Shown here in pieces: positions 7,902 to 16,300 of a DNA stretch of 27,588 nucleotides (positions within the stretch are counted from its first letter, which is position 1; every line of letters begins with the position of its first letter). Both the position numbers and the translations under genes were made by a program. Below the pieces are notes generated by a model, which ran no database searches, had not been told where the DNA came from, and worked only from the letters and a program-made list of their open reading frames with translations. Source of the stretch: a virus. Location of the stretch: positions 1 to 27,588 of the IMG/VR virus record IMGVR_UViG_3300045440_000108. One strand, written 5' to 3'.

Positions 7902-8306
7902 ATGGCTCTTCAGTATTCGGTTGCTGTTCGTAACGCTAGGCTTGACGTGGTGGAATCCACCATCGGCGCCGCGGCGGTTTTGAAGATTTTCACCGGCGCC
8001 CCTCCTGCAAACGCGGCCGCAGCCGACAGCGGTACCGTTTTGGCAACGGTGACGCTGCCCAGCGATTGGATGAACGCCGCCAGCGCCGGCACAAAGACAC
8101 TGTTTGGCACCTGGAGTACGACCGCCTCGGCCGCCGGCACGGCTGGCTATTTCCGTCTCTACGCCACTGGCGGCACCGTGTGCGGCGCCCAGGGGACCGT
8201 GACGGCCACGGGTGGCGGCGGCGACATGACTGTGGACAACACGTCCTTCGCCAGTGGCCAGTCCTTTTCGGTTACCACGTTCACGCTAACGGCCGGAAAC
8301 GCCTAA
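7902..8306 (+). CDS. Phage structural protein, 134 residues
   Basis: Starts at ATG 7902 after GGAGAAAA. The sequence begins MALQYSVAVRNARLDVVEST, has LKIFTGAPPANAAAA and LPSDWM in the middle and ends with a Gly-rich GTVTATGGGGDMTVDN and a FTLTAGNA tail. I recognise this as a small conserved protein often found among phage virion genes, predicted all-beta, with no assigned function. No signal peptide or membrane segment. Lying between two fibre-like proteins suggests it is a virion surface or adaptor protein. Composition is GC-rich like the preceding genes, unlike the next gene. Confidence 0.65.
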   Translation: MALQYSVAVRNARLDVVESTIGAAAVLKIFTGAPPANAAAADSGTVLATVTLPSDWMNAASAGTKTLFGTWSTTASAAGTAGYFRLYATGGTVCGAQGTVTATGGGGDMTVDNTSFASGQSFSVTTFTLTAGNA

Positions 8307-8307
8307 C

Positions 8308-9246
8308 ATGGGGCTGGTTCATACAACCACTGCTACTGGTACCAATGATGGTACAAAACAGGTTTCTGTAACTGCGTGGAATGAAGAGCATACAGTAAAC
8401 ACAAGCCTGAACCTCCCTGACTCTACCTATCCGGCGACTGCCAATGCTCCTGCAAGCGGAGCGGAATTGTTCTCGCAATTCTTGCTTGGCTCATGGCGCA
8501 AGGTAGGGTTTGTCGATACAGATGGAAAGGTGCATTACTTTGCCCCGCACCCAAACACTGCCAATGTCTATGCGTTAGTTGCCAATGGCGGCACCACTTC
8601 TACTACATTTGCACTGCCAGTTGGCCACGCTATTACTGCTACTGCTGCTACGTTTTTGGCACAAGCGCCAGCAGCCGGAGACGCTGTTTCTCTTAGCAGC
8701 CGCTATTCATGCAGGACAAACAACACCGCAGGTAATGCTGTAGAGATTCGACCGACAGGTTTTCTAGGAAGCAGGACTGGCGGTTTCTTTTTCGATATGA
8801 CTTTTAAGATGCGAACGATTGTAACCAACAACCGTGCATTCTTTGGGCTGACAAATAACATCACGACTTTTGGCAACATCAATATCCTAACCAACACTGC
8901 ACAGGACAAAGTTGGCGTAGGTGTAAATTCGTCCACAGGTAATTGGCAGTTTGTCCACAACACGGCAGGAACCACTCCGACGCTTATCGACCTTGGAACC
9001 AACTTTGCATTAAACACAACTGACTTTTTTAGGCTGTTGATATCCTGCATCAGCACTGATACCGCATCGCTATATTGGGTTGTAGAAAATTTGACAAACG
9101 GCCAGACCTCCAGTGGAACTGCTACTACTAATCTTCCTACTGTCACTGCTATGTTAACGCCACGCCAATACCTAACAAACAATGCACAAAGCACGATTGC
9201 CGACTTTGATTCAACTGGCTATTTCATGCAAGCGTTTACCGTATGA
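8308..9246 (+). CDS. Tail-fibre-like / receptor-binding candidate
   Basis: 312 residues, starting one base after the preceding stop. The N-terminus (HTTTATGTNDGTKQVSVTAWNEEHTVNTS) is a short module I recognise at the start of many phage fibre-type proteins, likely an anchor. The remainder (~110-312) is Asn/Thr/Phe-rich, strand-like, with GFFFDMTFKMRT and LISCISTDTASLYWVVENL, compatible with a concanavalin-like or other jelly-roll binding domain. GC is 43-48% in sampled lines (8521-8580, 9121-9180) against over 60% nearby, pointing to a separately acquired, fast-exchanging gene as expected for an adhesin. No catalytic motif seen. Adhesin role is inference. Confidence 0.62.
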   Translation: MGLVHTTTATGTNDGTKQVSVTAWNEEHTVNTSLNLPDSTYPATANAPASGAELFSQFLLGSWRKVGFVDTDGKVHYFAPHPNTANVYALVANGGTTSTTFALPVGHAITATAATFLAQAPAAGDAVSLSSRYSCRTNNTAGNAVEIRPTGFLGSRTGGFFFDMTFKMRTIVTNNRAFFGLTNNITTFGNINILTNTAQDKVGVGVNSSTGNWQFVHNTAGTTPTLIDLGTNFALNTTDFFRLLISCISTDTASLYWVVENLTNGQTSSGTATTNLPTVTAMLTPRQYLTNNAQSTIADFDSTGYFMQAFTV

Positions 9247-9659
9247 CTGTTTATAACGTAGTAGACACTGCCGGAACTCTATCTCTTGTTGAGGTAGGGC
9301 AGAGCATTCCTGAAGGCGGCGTAATTGTTGCGATCACTTCTGACCCAGACTATCTGAACCACCCATCGCAAGTTGAATCGCTCATCAGCAAATTTGCTTT
9401 TTTGCAGCGCTTCACGGAAGCAGAGTTGGTGGCAATAGAATTGGCAAAGATTCACAGCGCCAGTGCCACTCAGTCACAAAACGAATTTGCCGCAACACTT
9501 CGTATGCACCAATTGAAATTGGATGCATCGAAATGGGTTGATTTGCAACATACGGAAACCGTTACTGGCTTGAACGGGCTGGAAGCGGCTGGACTTTTGT
9601 CTACTGGCCGAGCAAATACTATTTTGACCACGCCAATAGCAGACGATGAGAGGCCGTAA
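9243..9659 (+). CDS. Conserved small protein paired with the fibre-like gene
   Basis: 138 residues, ATG overlapping the previous stop (ATGA), and of the same low GC, so it probably travels with the gene at 8308. The N-terminal ~45 residues look strand-rich; ~55-138 is helical with LISKFAFLQRFTEAELVAIELA, DASKWVDLQHTETVTGLNGL and AAGLLSTGRANTILTTP. This 'F-RFT-E-E... D-L...T..GL..L...GLL...RA..IL' pattern occurs in small proteins that accompany phage fibre or baseplate genes. It may be a fibre assembly chaperone or a minor structural piece; I cannot tell which. No signal or membrane segment. Confidence 0.58.
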   Translation: MTVYNVVDTAGTLSLVEVGQSIPEGGVIVAITSDPDYLNHPSQVESLISKFAFLQRFTEAELVAIELAKIHSASATQSQNEFAATLRMHQLKLDASKWVDLQHTETVTGLNGLEAAGLLSTGRANTILTTPIADDERP

Positions 9660-9667
9660 GGCAAACC

Positions 9668-11128
9668 GTGGCTGTTTGGATTCGATCTGCTAGTTCATTC
9701 GGTCTGCCAGGTCTTCCAGGCGCCTCGTCTTATGTCGTTCCAAGGCCGGCAAGTTACGTCGAAGGCAACGTCATTGTTGCTCTGGCGTACTGCCAGTTGG
9801 GGTTCGTTTCTACGCCTACGGGATGGACTCAGCAAGCCAGTAGCACTGGCTCTGGGTACATTCATGTCTTTACCAAGATTGCATCAGCAAGCGAACCAAG
9901 TACATACACGTTCAATAATGAGGGCGTAGACTCTCCGGCGTTTTTTGTACTGTTGGCTCTTGGCGGCGTTTCTTCATCATCGCAGGTCGGAGGCGCCGCG
10001 TGCGCCTACACTGCCGAGACTGGCGGCCCACCGTTACTAGTCACAGCGCCAGCGTTCACATCCACCATAAGCGGCTCGGCGCTGTGGATTGCGATGGATT
10101 CCAGTAACTATTCGTCTTCTGCATTTACGGCCCCTGCCGGGTACTCTAGCGGCATCGTAGACCTAAGCACCGCTGGAACGTATGTCACTGTATACGCAAC
10201 GGCAACTAAAGACGGGATTACGGCAGGATCCATAGCGGCTGCTGATGGAAGTCTTAGTAGCGCTTCCGATGGTAATTTCTTTGTTGCCCAAATAGGCATT
10301 GCTTCTGGGTCGGTGGACCCTCTGCCGCCGCTATTTGACGCTGCCATATTTGACCCTGTTGTATTTGATGCCGCAGTGCCGTCAATCACCGGCACGCTGT
10401 CGGTATCGGAAAATAACGATACGCTTTCAGCGGCCGGCACGATTTCTGGCTCCACCGGAATTACGGCAACCGCGGCTATTACGGAAGCAGCCGATACCGT
10501 ATCTGGTATTGCGGCGATTTCTGTTCTCGCATCAGCGGCGATTACAGAAGCATCGGACAGTGCCTCCGGTGTGGCTTCCCTGGCGATCGTTGCAACTGCC
10601 ACGATCACGGAAGGCGGCGACAGCCTGGCCGGCGTATCGTCAGCCAGGGCGACCGCAACGCTGTCGGTCCAGGAAGCAAACGATTCCGTTTCCGGTGTGT
10701 CTTCCCTGCCAGTTCGCGCCAGCCTGGCGGCCACGGAACAAAATGACAGCCTGACTGGATTTGGATCGGCTGGTGGCATTTCGGCAAATGCATCCATCAC
10801 GGAAGCCGCTGACACTGTTTCTGCGGCCGGCGCTTTGCCGCTTGCTGCTGCCGCGTCGATTACGGAAGCATCGGATACCGTAACGGCAGTTTCCTCGCTG
10901 CCCGTAAAATCGTTCCTAAGTCTTGTCGAAGCAAGCGATAGTGTAAATTCAGTTTCCACTATTCGCGTTTCTGCCAGTTTGCTGCGGACGGAGGCAAACG
11001 ATTCAGTAACGTCCAGTTCATCGTTGACCCTGACTGGCGCGGCGACTATTATTGAGCAGGGCGACATTTTGGTCGCAAGCGGTTATTTCGTGCCGCCAAC
11101 GAATTCTGCGTTCTTCCAGTTCTTCTAG
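9668..11128 (+). CDS. Virion surface protein with ~11 tandem beta repeats
   Basis: 486 residues from GTG 9668 with only a weak ribosome site (AAGGC). Residues ~30-215 form an all-beta domain (GNVIVALAYCQLGF, TPTGWTQQASSTGSGYIHVFTK, EPSTYTF) of a kind common in phage and surface proteins. After PLFDAAIFDPVVFDAAVPS come about 11 repeats of 19-25 residues (~239-471), consensus A-S-I-T-E-A-x-D-S-V-S-x-V-S-S-L-x-V, then a short FFQFF end. The repeats resemble the 'TEADDTLSATG' type found in other phage structural proteins and suggest a beta-solenoid or fibrous stalk. The C-terminal Phe-rich end recalls oligomer-sealing tails. It closes the inserted surface-gene block. Role inferred, not shown. Confidence 0.66.
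   Translation: MAVWIRSASSFGLPGLPGASSYVVPRPASYVEGNVIVALAYCQLGFVSTPTGWTQQASSTGSGYIHVFTKIASASEPSTYTFNNEGVDSPAFFVLLALGGVSSSSQVGGAACAYTAETGGPPLLVTAPAFTSTISGSALWIAMDSSNYSSSAFTAPAGYSSGIVDLSTAGTYVTVYATATKDGITAGSIAAADGSLSSASDGNFFVAQIGIASGSVDPLPPLFDAAIFDPVVFDAAVPSITGTLSVSENNDTLSAAGTISGSTGITATAAITEAADTVSGIAAISVLASAAITEASDSASGVASLAIVATATITEGGDSLAGVSSARATATLSVQEANDSVSGVSSLPVRASLAATEQNDSLTGFGSAGGISANASITEAADTVSAAGALPLAAAASITEASDTVTAVSSLPVKSFLSLVEASDSVNSVSTIRVSASLLRTEANDSVTSSSSLTLTGAATIIEQGDILVASGYFVPPTNSAFFQFF
10382..11080 (+). repeat. Degenerate tandem repeat region, about 11 units of ~21 codons
   Basis: In-frame repeats within the gene at 9668. Each unit carries a T-E-A/Q-x-D core followed by S/T-V-S/A, for example ITEAADTVSG, ITEASDSASG, VQEANDSVSG, ITEASDTVTA, VEASDSVNS. 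Unit lengths vary between 19 and 25 residues. The DNA copies are diverged, so the protein pattern is under selection or the expansion is old. Confidence 0.8.
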
Positions 11129-11135
11129 GTAGCGA

Positions 11136-11558
11136 ATGACCATCAGGGAGCAAATCCTCTCGACTATAGCCACGAAACTGGCATCTGCGCCGAGCATTGG
11201 CGCGCCGGTGTATCGCAGTCGAGTTACGCCCCTGGCGCGCGGCGAAAGCCCCGCAGTCATTGTCGAGCCGCTTCAGGACCAGGCTAACCAGGCAGTTATT
11301 CCAAAAATAGACTGGACCATGGGTGTCCGCATTTCCGTTATCGCGCGCGGGTCAATTCCAGACCAGGCCGCCGACACGATCATCCAAAACATCCATGCTA
11401 AAATGACCGCGGATCTGACGATGGGAGGATATGCATACGATGTGCAGCCAAACACCACGTCATGGGAATTCGTAGAGAGCGACCAACCCAGTGTCGTTGT
11501 CTCTTACGACTTCCTAATTTTGTACCGCACATCGCTGACCGACTTGACCGTAGGGTAA
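11136..11558 (+). CDS. Tail terminator / minor tail protein, U-like
   Basis: 140 residues (lambda gpU 131). The pattern MTIREQILSTIATKLASAP, VYRSRVTPLARGESPAVIVEP, DWTMGVRISVIARGSIPDQAAD and SVVVSYDFLILYRT fits small tail-completion proteins of the gpU/tail-terminator type, which cap the tail tube and fix its length before joining the head. The position, two genes before the tail tube gene, is that of lambda U. No gpZ-like gene lies before it. The stop is 4 bases before the next ATG. The assignment rests on pattern and gene order, so some doubt remains between terminator and another tail-completion protein. Confidence 0.72.
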   Translation: MTIREQILSTIATKLASAPSIGAPVYRSRVTPLARGESPAVIVEPLQDQANQAVIPKIDWTMGVRISVIARGSIPDQAADTIIQNIHAKMTADLTMGGYAYDVQPNTTSWEFVESDQPSVVVSYDFLILYRTSLTDLTVG

Positions 11559-11562
11559 GTAA

Positions 11563-11712
11563 ATGAACGAAACCATTGACGAGTTCCACGGCCAGGGCGG
11601 GTCATACACCGCCGATCCAAAAACGGGTAAGCGCACGTTGGTGTCGCGAACTCTTGACCAGGCAGAGCCTGTTGCTCCTGCCGATCCTGCCACTGATCCC
11701 GATCAGGAGTAA
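11563..11712 (+). CDS. Small acidic protein, 49 residues
   Basis: ATG at 11563 after GGGTAAG, stop at 11710-11712. The product begins MNETIDEFHGQGGSYTADP, has TGKRTLVSRT in the middle and ends in a Pro/Ala/Asp-rich tail. The GGSY-x-DP-x-TG-R form recurs in short proteins sitting just before phage tail tube genes. It has good codon use, its own ribosome site and tight packing between neighbours, so it is likely translated; its function is unknown. No membrane segment or signal. Confidence 0.6.
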   Translation: MNETIDEFHGQGGSYTADPKTGKRTLVSRTLDQAEPVAPADPATDPDQE

Positions 11713-11717
11713 CTGAA

Positions 11718-12671
11718 ATGCCTTTGCTTAATCGAAAGCGAATCCTCCTCGCGAAGACCGAAACCACCTATGGCACCGATAGCGCGCCTACCGGCGCCGC
11801 GAATGCCATCCTCATCCGGAACCTTGACGTGACCCCGCTCGATGCGGAAATCGTGTCTCGCGACCTCATTCGCCCGTACTACGGCGCGTTTGACCAGATC
11901 GTGGCCAGCCAGAAGGTCCAGGTGACGTTTGAAGTCGAAATACAGGGTGCCGGCGTTGCCGGTACTGCGCCGGCCTACGGCCCTCTGCTGTTGGCCTGTG
12001 GTATGTCGGAAACCGTCACTGCATCGGTCAAGGTAGATTACAAGCCGGTATCGGCTTCGTTCTCCTCGGTGACGATCTGGGTTCAGGTTCAGGACTCGGC
12101 CAACGCCAACTCGCCAACCCACAAGATTACGGGCTGCCGCGGCAACGTCGAATTCGTGCTGAACGCCAAGTCTCTGCCGGTCATGAAGTTCACGTTCACG
12201 GGCGTCTACAATGCTGTTGTCGATGCCGCGGTTCTGGCTGCGACTTACACTGGGTTCAAGACGCCGACCGCGGTTAACAAGAGCAACACGCCGACGTTCA
12301 GTTTCTTTGGCTATTCGGCAATCATGTCGGAATTTGGCCTGAACCTGAACAACGAAATTGTTTACCGCAACCTGGTGAACTCGGAAAGCGTCCTGCTGAC
12401 CGATCGCAAGGCCGGCGGCACGGCTGTGTTTGAAGCACCGACCATCACGGCGAAGGACTTCTTCGCATCGGCACTGTCCACCACCCTGGGCAATCTTCAG
12501 ATTGTCCACGGTGCCACTGCCGGTTCGATCGTTGACATTAGCGCAACTGCAACCGTTGACGTGGTCAACCCGAGTTACACGGACATGGATGGCATCGCCA
12601 TGATTTCCGTGCCGTATGTGCTAATTCCGACCACAGCGGGTAACGATGAATTCACGCTTTCCGTGAAGTAA
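11718..12671 (+). CDS. Major tail tube protein (V-like)
   Basis: 317 residues, started 5 bases after the previous stop. Opening MPLLNRKRILLAKTETTYGTDSAPTGAANA, with RDLIRPYYG and VQVTFEVEIQGAG, is characteristic of siphophage tail tube proteins of this lineage, which stack as hexamer rings around the tape measure. The middle has GPLLLACGMSE and LPVMKFTFTGVYN; the last ~90 residues are a beta domain, comparable to the Ig-like or extra domain at the end of lambda gpV. Composition is GC-rich, in keeping with a highly made protein. It stands in the V position: after U, before G/T. Strand-rich, no signal sequence. Confidence 0.9.
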   Translation: MPLLNRKRILLAKTETTYGTDSAPTGAANAILIRNLDVTPLDAEIVSRDLIRPYYGAFDQIVASQKVQVTFEVEIQGAGVAGTAPAYGPLLLACGMSETVTASVKVDYKPVSASFSSVTIWVQVQDSANANSPTHKITGCRGNVEFVLNAKSLPVMKFTFTGVYNAVVDAAVLAATYTGFKTPTAVNKSNTPTFSFFGYSAIMSEFGLNLNNEIVYRNLVNSESVLLTDRKAGGTAVFEAPTITAKDFFASALSTTLGNLQIVHGATAGSIVDISATATVDVVNPSYTDMDGIAMISVPYVLIPTTAGNDEFTLSVK

Positions 12672-12693
12672 AGGCCGAAAGGAGGAGGATCCC

Positions 12694-13035
12694 ATGGCTT
12701 TCGTTTTGAAGCAGAGTGCCAGTTATACCTGGCCGGTAACGGTTGAATTCCCCACTGACGGTGGCCGCTTTGAAAAGCACACCTTCGATGCGGAGTTCAA
12801 GCGTCTTAGTCAGACCAGGATCGAGGGCATCATGGCCGATGCCGTTGCCAACCAGTTGAAGGATGGCGAGGTAGCGGCCGAGGTGCTGATCGGGTGGAAG
12901 GGTGTCACCGATGGTGGCGCCGACATTCCGTATTCCGAAACTGGCAAGGCAGAGTTGCTGGAAGTCCCCCTGGTGGCCGCATCGGTCATCAAGGCGTGGA
13001 TGGAAAGCCTGTCGGGAGCCAAACGAAAAAACTAG
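12694..13035 (+). CDS. Tail assembly chaperone G-like
   Basis: 113 residues, preceded by the strongest ribosome site in the window (AAAGGAGGAGG, 12678-12688), matching a product needed in quantity. It begins MAFVLKQSASYTWPVTVEFP and carries FKRLSQTRIEG and VLIGWKGVTD, the usual marks of the siphophage chaperone family that coats the tape measure during tail assembly. The stop TAG at 13033 comes directly after the slippery A-AAA-AAC, which allows a minority of ribosomes to continue as the GT product. Lambda gpG is 140 residues. Assigned by pattern, size, position just before the tape measure and the frameshift arrangement. Confidence 0.87.
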   Translation: MAFVLKQSASYTWPVTVEFPTDGGRFEKHTFDAEFKRLSQTRIEGIMADAVANQLKDGEVAAEVLIGWKGVTDGGADIPYSETGKAELLEVPLVAASVIKAWMESLSGAKRKN

Positions 13036-13382
13036 AAGAGGCCGCGCGCTACTGGGTCGGCGGCGGTGACTCCCTCAAGGAAGTGATCCAGGACCTCAAA
13101 AACCTTAATGCCCCAGCCGAGGTCATCAAGGAGTTTGAGGACGCCCAGCGCAAGGAAGATTTTGAAGTGTGGCCAGAGAACTGGACCGTACTAGAAATTT
13201 TCCTGCGTTTGCAGACGCAGTGGAGAACCACTTTTGGTGGATTGCTAGGACTAGATTACACTGCGGCTAAATGGGTATTTGAAATCTACGAAGTCAAAGA
13301 TCAAAAGGAAATGCTCGACAGCCTTATGATCATTGAACGTGCGGCACTGAATGCTTTGAACGAGGACAAAAATGGCTCTTGA
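12694..13382 (+). CDS. Tail assembly chaperone GT (-1 frameshift product)
   Basis: About 229 residues: the 113 residues of G, then 116 from the -1 frame, beginning LEEAARYWVGGGDSLKEVIQ. The T part has no ribosome site or good start of its own before the junction and shows protein-like sequence only after the slippery site (QDLKNLNAPAEVIKEFEDA, WPENWTVLEIFLRLQTQW). In lambda, GT is made at a few percent of G and links the chaperone to tail tube and tape measure. The T end overlaps the tape measure start by 11 bases. Length and layout match the lambda G/GT system. Confidence 0.86.
13026..13032 (+). promoter_or_regulatory. Programmed -1 ribosomal frameshift site
   Basis: The heptamer A-AAA-AAC in the G frame (…CGA AAA AAC TAG) is a canonical X-XXY-YYZ site placed one codon before the G stop. 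A -1 slip moves to …AAA CTA GAA GAG and opens the T frame. A possible 5-bp GC stem (GCCGC 13041-13045 with GCGGC 13060-13064) starts 8 bases after it and could stimulate slipping. Lambda uses G-GGA-AAG instead. Confidence 0.88.
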
Positions 13383-16300
13383 ATTGTTCAACGTCAAAGC
13401 GATCCTTCAGGGCAGCGTAGTAGGTACGGAGTCTTTCGACCGTTTTGGTACAAAACTAAACTCGATCGGAAAGACCGCCGACAACGTGAACAAGCAGATG
13501 TCCGGTCTGCAAAGCACGATCAAGGGTTTGGCCGGCGCGCTTGGCGCCGTCCAACTCTCCAACATGATCGCGGAATTCGCGCGTGCAACTATCCAACTGG
13601 ATGCCTTCCAAAAGCAACTGTCGATCGGCTTTGGCGCTGCTTCGCAACTGGAACTGAATCAGTTGCGTAACACCTTGCGCGAACTTGGCATCAGCCAGGA
13701 TGAGGCTCTTGGGTCTGCGGTTCGTTTCACCTCATCCCTGAAACTGTCAGGCCAGTCGGCCGCAGAAGCAAACAAGACTTTTGAGGCCGCATCGAAACTA
13801 ATCTTGTCGAACAAGTTGTCGGCAGACGGCGCCAATCGCGTTTATTACGCGATGAGTCAGACGGCTTCAAAAGGCAAGTTGATGATGGAAGAGTTGGGGG
13901 GGCAACTTGGCGACCAGTTGGCTGGATTCATGCAGCAAACTGCCGACGCTATGGGCATCTCAACGGCTGAACTCATCAAAAATATGCAAGCCGGCAAAGT
14001 CAGTGCAACTGACTTTTTTAAAGCGCTGCAAAAGATTGGCGATAACATCGATCCCTCCAAACTGGAAAGCGCAGCCCAGTCGCTTGGCAAACTTAAAAAC
14101 TCCTGGTTTGACTTTAAAGTCAGCATCCTAAATTCAAAAGATATAAAAGATGCATTGGATGCGGCTACGTCTGCTATTAAGGCTATGGCCGAAAATGCGG
14201 AAACGCTAACGACCATTTTTGTTGTTGGCGTTTCTGTTGCTATCGGCAAGGCTACTAGCGCATTTATTGCTAACACCATGGCATCGTTGGCCAATGCCGC
14301 TGCAAATCGCGTAGTGCTTGCATCCGCTCTGGCGGCCGCACAGGCCAAGTATGCAGAGGCAGCAAGCGCTCAAGCCGCTGCCGCAGCGATGTTTATTGAG
14401 GTTGAGGCAATCGCCGGTGTTGTCACCGCTGAACGTGTAATGGCGGCGCAAATGGCCGCCACCGCTGCGGCCACTCAAGTTGCGACTGCTGAACTCGCCG
14501 TACATTCTGCTGCGGCCAGGGCTGCCGGCGTCGGCATGGCAGCGTTTGGCCGAGCCGGGATGGGCGTGGTTAGTTTCCTGGGTGGTCCGTTTGGTATTGC
14601 TTTGGCTGCGATTTCTGTTGGTTTGTATCTGTTTGCAAGCAGAACTTCTGATGCAGAAAATGCTTCTAATTCTTTTGCAAATGCACAAAGTGATCTTGGT
14701 AAGGTAATTGATCTAACTACTGGAAAAATTAACAGTCAGAACGAATCATTGATTCGACAGGCAAGACTCTCTGCCGCAAAGGCTGCAAAAGAGAATGTTG
14801 CTGCATTTAATAGTTCGGCTAACACAGTTTCCAATTCAATAATGATGAGAGCAAATTCACTTAACCCAGCCAGCGAAGGCCGGGATAGGATGCTTACTCA
14901 AAATTACAAAGCCATTAACGATATTGTTGCAAAGTTTAATGACAGCGTGCGCGCCGGCGCTCCTAAAACCGCTGAGTTTGAACGAGCGCTAACCAGCCTT
15001 GCGGCCAAATCTCCTGAGGTAAAAAAAGCGCTTGGCGACATTAATGAAATGATGTTGGAACTTGAAACAACATCAATAAACAGAAACAAATCCATTTTGG
15101 CACAGCGTCTACTTACTGGTCAGGCTACTGAAGCAGACAAGGCTTTGGCGCGCTCATATGGTCTTCTTTTTGAAGAACAAAGCAAAGTAAATGCGGCAGA
15201 TGAAGACGCCGCAGATGCTTTGAAGAAAAAGATTCAGGGAGTACTAGAATCCCTGATTCTTCAACGGCAGGTTATCAGTCTTTCTGAAAAAGAAGGATTT
15301 GTCCTGGAAAAACTGAATTCCGCTGGTCTGGTATCTTTTGATGCAAACAACAAAATGGTTGTTGCTCAGGGCGCCAATACTCAGGCAATCAGGCGACAGG
15401 CCGCGGCGCTTTACTCAGAGACGGAAGCGCAAAAGGCCGCCAACAAGGCCAAGGAAGATGCAAAAGCACTGGCCAAAAACGCTCAGGAAAATGTAGACAG
15501 CCTTACCAGCAAGGGCGCACAAATTCAGTTTCAGATTGATCACTTCCAGCAGTATGGCGAAAAGGTCGCCAGCGCTCAAGAAGCGCTGGTTCTTTTTGAA
15601 ACCACCCAAGGAAAATACAAAGACGCTTCTTCTGCAATTAAGGCAACAATGCTGGCAGAGGCCAAGGCTGTGGATGAGTTGGCCGCAAAGTACGATGCAC
15701 TAGTTGCCGCAAAACGATTGGACGGTGCTGTTCAGGGCTTCAAGGAAAATGCGGCCAATAAGATCACCGATCTGAAGCAGCGCGCAATTGGCATCATGGG
15801 CGGCGACAAATACGCAACCATGCGTTCCGATTTCTCTCAGGAATTGGACAAGCAGATTGACCGCTTCCAGCGTGAGCAACGTGCGGCCGGCGTGTCTGAG
15901 GTGGAGATCTCCCGTCGCGTTGTAGAAATGAATCAGGCCAAAACAGAGGCCATGGCCGAATACAACGAGCAGATCCAGGTGATCCAGCAACTGGAAGGCG
16001 ATTTCATGGTCGGTGCAAAGGCCGGCCTTCAGGATTACTCCAACCAGGTGCAGGACGTTGCTAGTGCCATGCGGAAAGCGTTCGTGAACGCATTCCAGGC
16101 GACCGAGGATGCCCTGGTCAACTTCGTGATGACTGGCAAACTGTCGTTCAAGGATCTGGCCAGTTCGATCATTGCCGACCTTGTCAGGATCGCCATTCAA
16201 CAGGCAATCATGGCACCGCTGGTCGCGTGGTTTAAGGGCCTGGGGATGTTCGCGGCCAATGGTGCAGCATTCAACACGGGCGGCACTGTAACCGCGTATG

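Noticed and set aside
8308-9246. Target of a diversity-generating retroelement
   Set aside because: No reverse transcriptase, template repeat or accessory gene is visible in the window, and no localised adenine-rich variable codons at the C-terminus.
10108-11067. 319-codon minus-strand frame in the tandem-repeat gene
   Set aside because: It mirrors the plus-strand repeat DNA; its own repeats are a by-product. The plus-strand gene fits the operon spacing and direction.
10382-11080. CRISPR-like or other DNA repeat array
   Set aside because: The repeats are protein-level, degenerate in DNA, without constant spacers.
11703-12509. 268-codon minus-strand frame opposite the tail tube gene
   Set aside because: Arg/His-rich antisense of a conserved tail tube gene; no support of its own.
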